Positions 42,565-52,318 of a stretch of 64,000 nucleotides of DNA are shown piece after piece. The notes beneath the pieces are model-generated. The model was given only the letters and a program-made list of their open reading frames with translations, did not search any database and had not been told where the DNA came from. The stretch is from NCBI RefSeq assembly GCF_051195215.1, contig NZ_JBNAZM010000009.1, positions 62,001 through 126,000 on the forward strand, written 5' to 3'. This stretch comes from Arhodomonas sp051195215. Its GTDB lineage: Bacteria > Pseudomonadota > Gammaproteobacteria > Nitrococcales > Nitrococcaceae. Position numbers and translations under genes: made by a program. How positions within the stretch are numbered: position 1 is the stretch's first letter; every line of letters begins with the position of its first letter.

Positions 42565-43269
42565 ATGGCCGACGACGGCGCGCTGGTGTTGTTCTCCGGC
42601 GGGCAGGATTCCGCCACCTGTCTTGCCTGGGCGCTCGACCGTTTCGAGCGCGTGGAGACGGTGGGCTTCGACTACGGTCAGCGCCATGACGTGGAGATGC
42701 GCTGTCGTGACGAGGTGCGCGCCCGTCTGCCGGCGGTGACGGCTGCGTGGCGCGACCGCCTTGGCGATGATCACCTCGTCGACGTGCGCGGGCTCGGTGC
42801 CTTGAGCGAAACCGCGCTGACCCGGAATGCCGAGATCACCATGGGCGAATCCGGGCTGCCCACTACCTTCGTGCCCGGGCGCAATCTGCTGTTTCTCACT
42901 TATGCCGCAGCACTCGCCTACCGGCGCGGGCTCCGGCATCTGGTGGTCGGGGTGTGTGAGACCGACTACTCCGGATATCCCGATTGCCGTGATGACACCA
43001 TGAAGGCCATGCAGGTGGCCCTGAACCTCGGCATGGAGCGCCGTTTCGTGGTCCACACGCCGTTGATGTGGATCGATAAGGCCGAGACCTGGGTGCTCGC
43101 CGAGCGCCTCGGCGGCACCGATCTGGTCGACCTCATCGTCGAGCACACCCATACTTGCTACATCGGCGACCGCGACCGGCGGCACGACTGGGGCCATGGC
43201 TGCGGCGAGTGCCCGGCCTGCCGGCTGCGCGCCGAGGGCTGGCGCGGCTACCGTCGCCGGAGCTCATGA
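42565..43269 (+). CDS. queC: 7-cyano-7-deazaguanine synthase
   Basis: This 234-residue protein has the PP-loop ATP pyrophosphatase motif LFSGGQDSATCLAWAL at the N-terminus, FDYGQRHDVE, PGRNLLFLTYAAALA, and the C-terminal zinc-binding set CGECPACRLRAEGW with an upstream Cys in HTCYIGD. It makes preQ0 from 7-carboxy-7-deazaguanine, ammonia and ATP in queuosine synthesis. It is the first gene of queC-queE-queD, with ATGA overlaps throughout. Confidence 0.95.
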   Translation: MADDGALVLFSGGQDSATCLAWALDRFERVETVGFDYGQRHDVEMRCRDEVRARLPAVTAAWRDRLGDDHLVDVRGLGALSETALTRNAEITMGESGLPTTFVPGRNLLFLTYAAALAYRRGLRHLVVGVCETDYSGYPDCRDDTMKAMQVALNLGMERRFVVHTPLMWIDKAETWVLAERLGGTDLVDLIVEHTHTCYIGDRDRRHDWGHGCGECPACRLRAEGWRGYRRRSS

Positions 43270-43898
43270 CATACAGCGTCAAGCACGTTTTCTACACGCT
43301 CCAGGGCGAGGGCGCACAGGCCGGTCGGCCGGCGGTGTTCTGCCGCTTCGCCGGCTGCAATCTGTGGTCGGGCCTCGAGCGTGACCGCGCCACCGCCCGC
43401 TGCACGTTCTGCGACACCGACTTTGTCGGGGTGGACGAACCGGGCGGTGGCAAGTATTCCAGTGCCGGTGAGCTCGCGGCCGTCGTCGCCGCGCACTGGC
43501 AAGGGGCGGGCGGCCGCCCCTACGTGGTGTGCACCGGCGGTGAGCCGCTGCTGCAGCTCGATGCGCCGCTAATCGATGCCTTCCACGCCGCTGGCTTCGA
43601 AATCGCCATCGAAACCAACGGCACCCTGGCGGTTCCCGCCGGGGTGGATTGGATATGCGTCAGCCCCAAGGCAGGCAATCCGTTGGTGGTGGAGGCGGGC
43701 GATGAGCTCAAAGTGGTCTACCCACAACGCGATCAGAATCTGGTGGCCCTCGCCCGGCTGGCGTTCCGGCACCACTTCATCCAGCCAATGGACGGCCCCG
43801 AGCGTGCGGCCAACGAGCGCGCGGCGGTCGAGTACTGTCTCCGCCATCCCCAGTGGCGATTGAGTCTGCAGACCCACAAGTACCTGGGTATCGAATGA
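43266..43898 (+). CDS. queE: 7-carboxy-7-deazaguanine synthase (radical SAM)
   Basis: This 210-residue protein has the cluster motif FAGCNLWSGLERDRATARC then TFC, i.e. Cys-x14-Cys-x2-Cys, the expanded radical SAM loop of the Burkholderia-type QueE instead of the usual Cx3Cx2C. CTGGEPLLQLD is the GGE motif binding SAM; YKHLGIE-like HKYLGIE closes the protein. It converts 6-carboxytetrahydropterin to CDG. The start ATG at 43266 overlaps the queC stop. Confidence 0.95.
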   Translation: MTYSVKHVFYTLQGEGAQAGRPAVFCRFAGCNLWSGLERDRATARCTFCDTDFVGVDEPGGGKYSSAGELAAVVAAHWQGAGGRPYVVCTGGEPLLQLDAPLIDAFHAAGFEIAIETNGTLAVPAGVDWICVSPKAGNPLVVEAGDELKVVYPQRDQNLVALARLAFRHHFIQPMDGPERAANERAAVEYCLRHPQWRLSLQTHKYLGIE

Positions 43899-44431
43899 GT
43901 CAGCACACCATTACCCGGCGTCTCGAGATCGACGCCGCTCACCGGATTCCGGGTCACCACGGCAAGTGCCGTCATCTGCACGGCCACCGCTACGTGGTCG
44001 AGGCCACCTGTGCCCAGGAACATCTCCAGTCCACCGGGGCGCAGCAGGGCATGATCATCGATTTCGCCTTCCTCAAGGAGGAGATGCTCGAGCTCATCGA
44101 TGCGCCCTGCGACCACGGCCTGATCCTGAGCGTCGCCGACGAGGCCCTGCTGACGCTGTTCGCGCCGGGCGACCCGGAGCAGGCGCGGGCCTGGTTCGAG
44201 TCATTGCGCGCCGAGGTGGCGAACGCGGGTTTCTGCGCCACCGTCGAGCCGCGTCTCGGTGGGCGACTCTACGTCATCCCGGACCCGCCCACCGCCGAGG
44301 TTCTCGCGCGGCACTGGTTCGAGCGTCTGGCCCCACGCGTGGGGGCTCGCAGTGACCAGGCCGCTCGTCTCACGGCGGTGACCGTCTGGGAGACCCCGAA
44401 CTGCCGCGCGTGCTACGAGGGTATGGACTAA
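43895..44431 (+). CDS. queD: 6-carboxy-5,6,7,8-tetrahydropterin synthase
   Basis: This 178-residue protein of the 6-pyruvoyl-tetrahydropterin synthase family carries zinc ligands in DAAHRIPGHHGKCRHLHGHR (His, HxH), catalytic Cys in GKC, and the substrate glutamate in WETPNCRACYEG. Residues 65-75 keep MIIDFAFLKEEM. It makes CPH4 from dihydroneopterin triphosphate for QueE. It is longer than E. coli QueD (about 120) because of an insertion in the middle (ARAWFESLRAEVANAGFC), as in some proteobacterial forms. Confidence 0.93.
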   Translation: MSQHTITRRLEIDAAHRIPGHHGKCRHLHGHRYVVEATCAQEHLQSTGAQQGMIIDFAFLKEEMLELIDAPCDHGLILSVADEALLTLFAPGDPEQARAWFESLRAEVANAGFCATVEPRLGGRLYVIPDPPTAEVLARHWFERLAPRVGARSDQAARLTAVTVWETPNCRACYEGMD

Positions 44432-44571
44432 CCCGGCGGTGGTCGTGCGCCGACGGCCCCGGCAGGGGCAATCCGGACCGGGGAATTGCGCATGGCCCGA
44501 CTGGCCGGCATCCTAGTCCCTTTCCAGGGGATCTCGCCCGTGCTGGGCGGGCAAGGATGCAGGGCCGAGCC

Positions 44572-45510
44572 ATGAGCGCTTCACCACAAGCACAACTTTC
44601 CCAGCTCTACAAGAACATCGCTCAGGTGATCCTCGGCAAGCGTGACGCGGTGATGCTCACCATCGCCGCCTGTATCTGCCGTGGACACGTGCTCGTGGAG
44701 GACGTGCCCGGCACCGGCAAGACCATGCTCGCCCGGGCGCTTGCGAAATCGATGAGCGCGGAGTTCAAGCGCCTGCAGTGCACACCGGACATGCTGCCCA
44801 CCGATGTCACGGGCGTGTCGGTGTTCAATCAGCAGGCCGGTGAGTTCGAGTTCGCCCCGGGGCCGGTATTCACCAACATCCTGCTGGCCGACGAGGTCAA
44901 TCGCACGACCCCGCGCACGCAGTCCGCGTTGCTGGAATGCATGGCCGAGGGACAGGTCACCGTGGAGGGGCGTACCCACCGCATGGAGGATTTCTTCATG
45001 GTGGTGGCCACCCAGAATCCGGTGGAGTTCGCCGGCACCTATCCGCTGCCGGAGGCGCAGCTCGATCGTTTCTTCATGCGCATCCGCCTCGGCTACCCGT
45101 CGCTGGATGACGAGGTCGGGGTCATGAGCGCCCAGCGGCATACGCACCCCATCGACAGCCTGCAACCGGTCCTCGGACCGGATTCGTTGCTCGCGATCCA
45201 GCGCGCGGTGGCCGATGTCACCGTGAGCGCGGACGTGCAGCGGTATATCGCCCGCATCGTGCGCGCCACGCGGGAGCACCCGGATCTGGAGCTGGGGGCG
45301 AGTCCGCGCGGGTCCATCGCGCTCATGAAGGCCGCCCAGGCGGTGGCTCTCATTCGCGGGCGGGATTTCGTCGAGCCGCGCATGGTCAAGCAGGCGGCAC
45401 TGCCGGTGCTCGCCCACCGTCTCATCCCCAGGGCGGGTATCCAGGCCACCGGCAAATCCGCCGAGGCGGTACTGCGCGGTATCCTCGCGGAGATCGAAGT
45501 CCCCGCCTGA
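44572..45510 (+). CDS. MoxR-family AAA+ ATPase
   Basis: This roughly 312-residue protein has Walker A EDVPGTGKTMLARALA (about 40-55), Walker B ILLADEVNRTTPRTQSALLE, sensor 1 VVATQNPVEFAGTYPLPEAQ and a lid domain. MoxR ATPases act as chaperones for partner proteins, typically encoded next door by DUF58 and transglutaminase genes, as here. The ATG at 44572 is preferred; an ATG five codons earlier is possible. It overlaps the DUF58 gene (TGATG). Confidence 0.92.
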   Translation: MSASPQAQLSQLYKNIAQVILGKRDAVMLTIAACICRGHVLVEDVPGTGKTMLARALAKSMSAEFKRLQCTPDMLPTDVTGVSVFNQQAGEFEFAPGPVFTNILLADEVNRTTPRTQSALLECMAEGQVTVEGRTHRMEDFFMVVATQNPVEFAGTYPLPEAQLDRFFMRIRLGYPSLDDEVGVMSAQRHTHPIDSLQPVLGPDSLLAIQRAVADVTVSADVQRYIARIVRATREHPDLELGASPRGSIALMKAAQAVALIRGRDFVEPRMVKQAALPVLAHRLIPRAGIQATGKSAEAVLRGILAEIEVPA

Positions 45511-46724
45511 TGAACGCACAACGCTGGCTCAGCCTGCGAACGGCATTGCCCGTGCTGGCAATGGTCGTCTTCCTCATGGCCTGGAACCGGGGGATCGCGC
45601 TGCTTTACGGGATGTTCGCGCTGGTGGTGGCGACATTCATGGTGGGCTATCTCGCGCCCTGGTGGAATCTCCGGGGGCTGCGGGTGTCCCGGTCGCATCC
45701 GGCGACGGTGAACGCGGGAGAGGCCCTGCCGCTACGTCTGACCCTGTCCCGGCAGGGGCGCCTCAAGCGTTACCTGATCGCAGCCACCGATCGCATTCCG
45801 TGTGCCGAGCCGGGAGAGGAGGCGCCGATGATCTTCGTCGAACGCGTTGGCCGCGCCGTCGAGGTGGCGTTCCCGGTGCCCTGCGATTGGCGTGGGGAGC
45901 ACCGCCTGGGGCCGCTGGCGGTGGAGACGGCCTTTCCTCTGGGCATCCACCGTGTCCGGCGGGATGTACCCGCCAGTACTTCCTCGGTGCTGGTCTATCC
46001 GGCTGCCCGCGAGATCCCGTGGTTTCCGGGTCTGGCCGCCGCCCAGGCGGCTCCCAGCGGTGGCGGCCGCACGGCGGTGGCGGGTGGGGCCACCGAGTTC
46101 ATGGGCGTGCGCGAGTATCGTCGCGGGGACAGCCCGCGGCACGTGCACTGGGGACTGTCCGCCCGTCGCGGTGAGCTGATGGTGCGGGAGTTCGAGTTCG
46201 TGAGTACCGCGCAGGTCTGCCTGCTGCTGGATCTTGACGCCGGTGCGGTCCATGGCGAGGGTCGCAACTCATCGTTCGAGCACGCCGTGACCGTCGCCGC
46301 CGCCGTCGCCCGATATGCCCTGGCGCAGGGGCATCGTGTCCAGCTGCTGGGCTACGGCGAGCAGCCGGTTACGGTACCGCCGGGGCATGGCGAGAGCCAG
46401 CTGCATCGCATCCTGGAAGCCCTCGCGCGAGTGCAGCCCAACGGAGAACTGCCCTACCGGCAGGCGGTCCTCCGGGCCCAAGGCACGATTCCGCCCGGGA
46501 GTACGCTGGTGACCTTCGAGCGGGCGAACCGCGACGGTTCGCCGGTGGAGGTGTTGCCCCTGTCATCCAGGGTGCACCCGGTGCGCCTGCTCTTCGACGG
46601 CTACAGTTACGATTATCCGCTCGCGCGGTCCGAGCCGGTCGCCCAGCAGCCCACCGCCAGGGTGCCGCAGTACGTGCTGCGCCACGGCGACGACCCCGCC
46701 ACCGTGTTCAGGAGGCCCGCATGA
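45510..46724 (+). CDS. DUF58 membrane protein
   Basis: This 404-residue protein has two N-terminal helices, a beta-rich mid part and the DUF58 core FMGVREYRRGDSPRHVHWGLSA followed by VREFEFVSTAQVCLLLDLDA, a vWA-like fold. It always accompanies MoxR ATPases and probably is their membrane client. The C-terminus overlaps the transglutaminase gene by four bases. The biological output of such clusters is still poorly known. Confidence 0.88.
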   Translation: MNAQRWLSLRTALPVLAMVVFLMAWNRGIALLYGMFALVVATFMVGYLAPWWNLRGLRVSRSHPATVNAGEALPLRLTLSRQGRLKRYLIAATDRIPCAEPGEEAPMIFVERVGRAVEVAFPVPCDWRGEHRLGPLAVETAFPLGIHRVRRDVPASTSSVLVYPAAREIPWFPGLAAAQAAPSGGGRTAVAGGATEFMGVREYRRGDSPRHVHWGLSARRGELMVREFEFVSTAQVCLLLDLDAGAVHGEGRNSSFEHAVTVAAAVARYALAQGHRVQLLGYGEQPVTVPPGHGESQLHRILEALARVQPNGELPYRQAVLRAQGTIPPGSTLVTFERANRDGSPVEVLPLSSRVHPVRLLFDGYSYDYPLARSEPVAQQPTARVPQYVLRHGDDPATVFRRPA

Positions 46725-49033
46725 CCCTGCGTGGCGGCGGTCTTTACGCGAGCCTCTGGGCGTTGATGACCGTCGCTGCCATGGCCCGCGGCGCCGTGGG
46801 CGAGGGGCTGTTCGGTCTGGCAGCGGCCGCCGGATTCTGGGCGCCGCTGTTCGCGGTGGGGCTGTGGATCGGCCATGCCAATGCCCGTGCTGGCCGGAAA
46901 CCGCTCAAGCGGGTCACCGAAGGCGTTGCGGCCGTGGGGTTGGGGGTGTTTCTGCTGCTGCTCGCGATTGCGGGTCTCGTGCCGGCGTTGCTCACGCTGG
47001 TGCTGTGGATTCAGGCGGCACAGAACTTCTCGCTTGCCCGGGAGCGCGATGTCTACTTTGCGCTGGCCATTTCATTCGCCGTGTTTATTTCCGCCGCTGC
47101 CGAGAGCAAGACTACGGTCTTTCTCGTGTGGGTGGTGCTCTACGCGCTGGCGGCGACGTTCGTGTTGGTGGGGCTGCACAGCGAGCACGAAGGCGGTCGT
47201 GCGCGGGCGGTGGCAGGGGCGAACCGCCGCCTGCCCCTGCCGGCGGGCACCGCCTTTCTGACCACGAGCATCCTCGCCATCGCGTTGACGCTGTACCTGT
47301 TCGTGCCACAGCCACCGGCCAAGGGCGTCGGCGGTTTCTACGCCGGCGGAGGCCCGTTCTACGAGAACGAGCAGTGGGAATCCGAGGCCGAGGCGCGGGA
47401 GAGCGGTGGCAGCGACGCTATGGGTGACGGTTCCGGTGGTGGTGGTAGTGGTCCGGAAGACGCATCCGGCGATACACGTGGCGAGGAGGGACAGGTACCC
47501 CGGGCTGGTGACCAATCCCGGGGCGAGGCGAGACAGCCGTCGGACTACCGCGGATTCGACGACACCCTGCCCATCGAGAACCCGGGCCGTGGTGGCCAGG
47601 GCGGCGAAAGCGGTGGAGTGGGCAATGGCATCGTCATGTACGTCCGCGCCGATCGTCCGCTCTACCTTCGTGGCCGGGTCTTCGACACCTTCGCGGACGG
47701 GCGTTGGAGCACCCGCCACACGTGGGAGGAGAAGCTGCCGGTGGACACAGGCGGCCTCAAGCTGCGCCCGCATCCGGACGGCGCCGGCGTCAGCTACACG
47801 GTGGAGGTAGCGTCACCGAGTAGCGACCTCGTCTTCGTGGTGCCGCAGGCGCTGGCCCTCAAGTTTCCGGGCACGGCCATCGCCCGCGATGTCCACGGCA
47901 GTCTGCGGGCCCCGGATACGCTCGAAGCGGGCACACGCTATTCGGTACGCTCGCGCATCGAGACAGTCGATGGCCACCCCAAGGGCGCCCAGGCGTCCAT
48001 TACCGACCCGGCGGCGTATCTCCAGCTGCCACCAGGGCTCGACGCCCGTATCGAGCGGCTCGCCCGCGAAGTGGCGGACGGCCGCGACGGTCTGGAGGCC
48101 GCGCTCGCCCTGGAGTCGCACCTGCGTACGAGCTACGAGTACAGCTTTCGCAGCGTCTTCACGTCGCAGGGCTACACCCCGCTCGAATACTTCCTCTTCG
48201 AGGCCGAACGCGGACACTGTGAGTACTTCGCCAGTGCCCTGGCCGTGATGCTGCGCACGCTGGACATCCCCAGCCGCCTGGTCACCGGCTTCTCGGCCAC
48301 CGACCGCAACCCGGTGACCGGCTACTACGAAGTGCGCGGCCTCGATGGCCATGCCTGGGTGGAGGCGTACTTCCCGGAGCATGGCTGGGTGCAGTTCGAG
48401 CCCACGCCTTTCTACGCCCTGCCGAATCAGGAGCGCCAGGCCGATACCGTCGGTGCCGGTTTGCTGGACTACCTGCGTGCGATGACGCGCAATGCCCGAC
48501 AAGTGGCGCCCGAGGCGGAGAGCACGCAATATCTGGTCTCGCTGAACGACTGGCTGGAACGTCTTCAGGCCTGGTACCGCAGCGCGATGGAGACCCTGCG
48601 CGCTGCCTTGCCCGCGCTGGGGCTTTGGCTGCTGCTGCCCGGCGTATTGGCGGTGGCGGTCCTCGCGGGGCTGTGGGCCGGCTGGCGCCACCTGCGCCTG
48701 CCCATCGTGCGCCGGCTCGCACGCTGGCGCGTGGAGCGGGCCCGGCGTGCCGGGCCAAAAGCGCTGGTGCTGGCTTGTTTCCGCGAGGCGGAACGGATGC
48801 TCGCCTGCGCCGGCTACCCGCGGGACCGGGCTACGACGGTCAGCGAGTACACCGAGGGCATTATCAACACCGAAGTCCGGGGTCTTGCCGACCCACTCGC
48901 GGTGATCGGCGAGGCGTTCATTCTCGCCCGCTACAGCGACCGGAACGTGGCCGCCGAGGACGCCGATCGGGTTTACCGGGCGTTTCGGGCTCTCATGCAG
49001 GGCACGGGCGCCGGCCGGCGCCGAAGCGTCTAG
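46721..49033 (+). CDS. TgpA-type membrane transglutaminase-like protein (DUF3488)
   Basis: This 770-residue protein has about six N-terminal helices. A periplasmic section starts with a low-complexity Gly/Ser/Glu linker (residues about 210-290) and continues into a transglutaminase core with the Cys-His-Asp triad: ERGHCEYFASALAVMLR, then GHAWVEAYFPEHGWVQFEPTP. A further helix and a cytoplasmic DUF4129 tail follow. The Pseudomonas homologue TgpA is essential for normal growth. It completes the MoxR-DUF58-TgpA operon. The substrate is probably a periplasmic or cell-wall peptide. Confidence 0.9.
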   Translation: MTLRGGGLYASLWALMTVAAMARGAVGEGLFGLAAAAGFWAPLFAVGLWIGHANARAGRKPLKRVTEGVAAVGLGVFLLLLAIAGLVPALLTLVLWIQAAQNFSLARERDVYFALAISFAVFISAAAESKTTVFLVWVVLYALAATFVLVGLHSEHEGGRARAVAGANRRLPLPAGTAFLTTSILAIALTLYLFVPQPPAKGVGGFYAGGGPFYENEQWESEAEARESGGSDAMGDGSGGGGSGPEDASGDTRGEEGQVPRAGDQSRGEARQPSDYRGFDDTLPIENPGRGGQGGESGGVGNGIVMYVRADRPLYLRGRVFDTFADGRWSTRHTWEEKLPVDTGGLKLRPHPDGAGVSYTVEVASPSSDLVFVVPQALALKFPGTAIARDVHGSLRAPDTLEAGTRYSVRSRIETVDGHPKGAQASITDPAAYLQLPPGLDARIERLAREVADGRDGLEAALALESHLRTSYEYSFRSVFTSQGYTPLEYFLFEAERGHCEYFASALAVMLRTLDIPSRLVTGFSATDRNPVTGYYEVRGLDGHAWVEAYFPEHGWVQFEPTPFYALPNQERQADTVGAGLLDYLRAMTRNARQVAPEAESTQYLVSLNDWLERLQAWYRSAMETLRAALPALGLWLLLPGVLAVAVLAGLWAGWRHLRLPIVRRLARWRVERARRAGPKALVLACFREAERMLACAGYPRDRATTVSEYTEGIINTEVRGLADPLAVIGEAFILARYSDRNVAAEDADRVYRAFRALMQGTGAGRRRSV

Positions 49034-49275
49034 CCGCGAGCCCGGGGCATCCGCTGCAATCGCCTCGGCCGTTTCCCTTGACCCGCGGTGCCGAGCGCTG
49101 GGGCACGTTGTACTTGGTTTACGCCTAGCTCACCCTTTTGAGCTTGCCTTGATGCCGGCGACCAGCTCGTCCGGTGGCGTGACACTCTCGTGATGGCGTC
49201 CGCGGCCGGCCACGCTAGGCTTGTCACTGACCCGCACTATGCGGCGTTGGCAGCCTGCGGGGAGGCGTAGGGGTC

Positions 49276-50001
49276 ATGGGCGAGGCGCATCGGATCCTCT
49301 GCATCGAGGACGATTTGCAGATCGGCACCCTGGTGCGCGATCAGCTCCGGGATCTCGGCTATCGCGTGGAGTGGCTGGTGGACGGCGCGGCCGGGTGGGC
49401 ACGGTTCAACACCGGTGGCTACGATCTGGTAGTACTCGATCTCATGCTCCCGTCGCTCGACGGTCTCGAGATCTGTCGGAGGATCCGGCGCACCGACGGC
49501 TACACCCCGATTCTCATGCTCACGGCCAAGGCGTCGCTCGAGGACATTGTGGTGGGCCTGGAGCTGGGGGCGGACGAATACGTCACCAAACCGTTTCGCG
49601 TTGCCGAGCTGGTCGCGCGCATCGGCGCGCTGTTTCGCCGTCTCGAGGCCGATCACCGTCATGGCGCGGCCGCCCCGGCCGAGCCGATGTTGCGGCGCGG
49701 CGCGCTTATCATCGATTCTGCCAAGCACCGGGTGACGCTGCACGGCAAGGCGGTGGCATTGACCGCCAAGGAGTTCTCCCTGCTCGCCACTTTCGCCCGG
49801 GAGCCGGGACGCAGCTTCAGCCGCGGCGAGCTCCTCGAACGGGTATGGGGCTCGGAGTTCCAAGGCTTCGACCACACGGTGAATACGCACATCAACCGCC
49901 TGCGCAACAAGATCGAGCCCGATCCCGGCTGCCCGCACTACATCCGCACTGTCTGGGGGGTGGGCTACCGCTTTGCCGATCTCGGTGAGCTGGAGGCGTG
50001 A
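49276..50001 (+). CDS. OmpR-family response regulator
   Basis: This 241-residue protein has a receiver domain with the acidic pair CIEDD, phospho-acceptor Asp in LVVLDLMLPSLDG (about residue 56) and Lys in YVTKPF, then a winged-helix output domain (LTAKEFSLLATFAREPGRSF, HINRLRNKIEPDP, TVWGVGYRF). It is phosphorylated by the kinase encoded next door, whose start overlaps its stop (TGATG). Target genes are unknown; the two spondin-domain genes downstream in the opposite orientation are candidates. Confidence 0.93.
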   Translation: MGEAHRILCIEDDLQIGTLVRDQLRDLGYRVEWLVDGAAGWARFNTGGYDLVVLDLMLPSLDGLEICRRIRRTDGYTPILMLTAKASLEDIVVGLELGADEYVTKPFRVAELVARIGALFRRLEADHRHGAAAPAEPMLRRGALIIDSAKHRVTLHGKAVALTAKEFSLLATFAREPGRSFSRGELLERVWGSEFQGFDHTVNTHINRLRNKIEPDPGCPHYIRTVWGVGYRFADLGELEA

Positions 50002-51467
50002 TGCGTCCATGGAGAAGCCTCTACGCGAGAATCGCAACGGTCTACCTCGTGCTTCTGCTGCTGCTCGCCGTAATCACGGTATGGGTGACATTACGCGAGT
50101 TCGATCGTTTCAACCTGGAGCTCGAGCAGCGGGTGAACATTCCGTTGGCCGAGAATCTCGCAATGATCCTGGAACCGCCCATTGCCGCGTCCGGTGTGGA
50201 CAGCGAGCGTACTCGCGAGGTCGCCGCCCACATCACCGCCATCAACCCGGCCTTGGAGCTCTTCGTCCTGGATGGAGGCGGTCGGGTACGGGCGGCTTTC
50301 GCCCACGAGGGGTGCGGAGCGGGCGCACGCGTTCCTCTCGCGCCCATACGCGACTTTCTCGCCGGTGAGGCCATGTTGCCGTTGATGGGCACGATGCCCT
50401 GTACGGGTGCCTCGACCATCTTTACCGCCGCGCCCATCGCGTTGGCGAACGGCGGTCGTGGCTACCTTTACGTCGCGTTGCACGGCCGCCCTTATCGCTC
50501 CGCCGCGGAAATGCTCGAGGAGAGCTACATCGCGCGTAGCCTCGCGGTATCCGGACTCGTGGCGCTGCTGCTCGCCGTGACCATCGGGCTCGTATGGTTT
50601 GCCTGGCTGACGCGGCGTCTGCGTGGACTCACCGCTACCGTCGAGGCGTTCTCGGCGGGTGACTATACGCGGCGCATTGCCCGGCCGGGTGGTGACGAAG
50701 TCGGTGTGCTGGGGCGAGCCTTCAACGAAATGGCCGGTACCATCGAAGCACAGGTAAACGCGCTACGCCGCAGCGACGAGCTGCGCCGCGATCTGGTGGT
50801 CAGCATCTCCCATGACTTTCGCACCCCGCTTACCTCGCTGCGCGGTTTCGCCGAACGCCTGGCCGCGGAAGGTGACGCGCTGCCGGCTGCCGATCGCGCT
50901 CAGTACCTGCGCGGCATGATCAAGAGCTGCGAGCAGCTCGCACGCCTCGCCGGTCAGCTGTCGATGCTCTCGCAACTGGATCCCCACCACGGGGCGCTGC
51001 GGACCGAGCCGTTCTCCGCGGCGGAGCTGGTGCACGATATCGTTCTCAAGTTCCAGCCCCAGGCGCAGGCGCTGGGCGTGCAATTCTCACTCGCGCCGGT
51101 GCCCGAGCTCCCCGCCGCGGTCGCCGATATCGGGCTCATCGAACGGGCCGTTTCGAACCTCGTGGACAACGCGCTGCACAATACCCCGCCGGGCGGTGAA
51201 GTGGTGTTGACGCTCGGCGAGCGTGGCGGGCGGATCATGGTGCGGGTGCGCGACACCGGCTACGGTATTGAGCCCGACGAGCTCGCGCTGGTCACGCAAC
51301 GCTTCTACCGCACGCGCCGCAGCCGCTCCCGCTCGGGTGGTGGCACCGGGCTCGGGCTCGCCATCGCCGGCGAGATTGCCGACATGCACGGCGTGCGCCT
51401 GGACCTGACAAGCGATCCGGGCCGCGGCACCGTCGTGGCCTTCGAGTTGCCCACCGACGCTAGCTGA
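50001..51467 (+). CDS. sensor histidine kinase
   Basis: This 488-residue protein has TM1 (about 12-32), a periplasmic sensor domain of about 140 residues with two cysteines (HEGCGAGA, GTMPCTGAS) that could form a disulfide, and TM2 near residue 180. HAMP, H-box SISHDFRTPLTSLRGF, N-box SNLVDNALHNTP, DTGYGIE and GGTGLGLAIAGEIADMHG follow. It is a classical OmpR-class kinase. No known sensor family is recognised in the periplasmic part. Confidence 0.92.
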   Translation: MRPWRSLYARIATVYLVLLLLLAVITVWVTLREFDRFNLELEQRVNIPLAENLAMILEPPIAASGVDSERTREVAAHITAINPALELFVLDGGGRVRAAFAHEGCGAGARVPLAPIRDFLAGEAMLPLMGTMPCTGASTIFTAAPIALANGGRGYLYVALHGRPYRSAAEMLEESYIARSLAVSGLVALLLAVTIGLVWFAWLTRRLRGLTATVEAFSAGDYTRRIARPGGDEVGVLGRAFNEMAGTIEAQVNALRRSDELRRDLVVSISHDFRTPLTSLRGFAERLAAEGDALPAADRAQYLRGMIKSCEQLARLAGQLSMLSQLDPHHGALRTEPFSAAELVHDIVLKFQPQAQALGVQFSLAPVPELPAAVADIGLIERAVSNLVDNALHNTPPGGEVVLTLGERGGRIMVRVRDTGYGIEPDELALVTQRFYRTRRSRSRSGGGTGLGLAIAGEIADMHGVRLDLTSDPGRGTVVAFELPTDAS

Positions 51468-51547
51468 GTATTCGCTGTGTGTGGACGCCAACGCATTGCC
51501 ATTGCCGGATTCCCGCGTGGGTACGGGTGTGCGGTGCAGGGGGTGGC

Positions 51548-51570
51548 CCGCCCCGGCGGTGCCGGGGCGG
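51548..51570. terminator. bidirectional hairpin between convergent genes
   Basis: CCGCCCCGGC (51548-51557), loop GGT and GCCGGGGCGG (51561-51570) form a perfect 10-bp stem between the kinase stop and the spondin gene stop. It lacks a T-run on either strand, but its position suits transcript ending in both directions. Confidence 0.55.
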
Positions 51571-51579
51571 ACGTCGGGA

Positions 51580-52305
51580 CTATCGCAGGCGGGTGATCGT
51601 GACCTGGATCGTGGGGTTGTCCCAGCGATTGAGGCCCGTGAGCACGGAGCTGGTGAGGCCGTCGTCGGCGGTGACCACGCCGCTGTGTGCACGCACATCG
51701 TCCACCGGGTCGTCACGCACTGCGTTGAAGCCTTCCTGCACGCCGCCCGCCGCGGCCGGCCCGGGCACGGTGTCGGCGGTCTCCGTGTTGGCCTCGGTGC
51801 CGGCATCATAGCTGTTGCCGATGAGGGTGACCCGATCGCCAACGACGAGCTCACCCACGGGCACGGAGTCGAGCCCCGTGAAGGCGTCGTTGGTATTCAC
51901 CAGCATGCTGGCGAGGCTCAACCACAGGGTGCGCGGGTTCCTTGTCGTTGCTTTGATGATCAGCGTTCCGCTTCCTCCCGGGCCTACCGGGCCGCCGGCC
52001 GACTGGGTCGCCAGTACCGCCGTCGAGCCCTCGGCTTCGGCAAGGAAGTCGCCGTTCGCACCGCCCTCGGCGAGCACTTCCAGTCCCTGTGAGGCAGTCA
52101 TGCCGGTGGTGAACGGGGTATAGTCCGCACGGTGCAGCACGAGCGCTGGCGGCGAGAGCGGCTGTCCGGCGGTCAGGTTGGTGGTCGTGACCTCGAAGCG
52201 GGCGGTGACGGCGAACGGGTCGTCGTCGCCGTTGCAGCCGGCGATCGCAATGGCCGCTAGAGCGGTGAGCCCTGCGCCGGTCAATGGGTGTGTTCGCGAG
52301 CCCAT
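51580..52305 (-). CDS. spondin-domain lipoprotein
   Basis: This 241-residue protein has a lipoprotein signal (AAIAIAGCNGDDD, lipid Cys about residue 24; Asp close behind may keep it in the inner membrane). The mature part reads FEVTTTNLTAGQPLSPPALVLH then GLEVLAEGGANGDF and GLNRWDNPTIQVTITRLR, the bacterial Spond_N pattern (N-terminal T-N-L-T motif, C-terminal beta strand). It is a paralogue of the next gene. Bacterial spondin proteins are surface or periplasmic with unknown function. It starts 13 bases after the upstream spondin gene. Confidence 0.82.
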   Translation of the reverse strand: MGSRTHPLTGAGLTALAAIAIAGCNGDDDPFAVTARFEVTTTNLTAGQPLSPPALVLHRADYTPFTTGMTASQGLEVLAEGGANGDFLAEAEGSTAVLATQSAGGPVGPGGSGTLIIKATTRNPRTLWLSLASMLVNTNDAFTGLDSVPVGELVVGDRVTLIGNSYDAGTEANTETADTVPGPAAAGGVQEGFNAVRDDPVDDVRAHSGVVTADDGLTSSVLTGLNRWDNPTIQVTITRLR

Positions 52306-52318
52306 GACCCTTCCTCCC

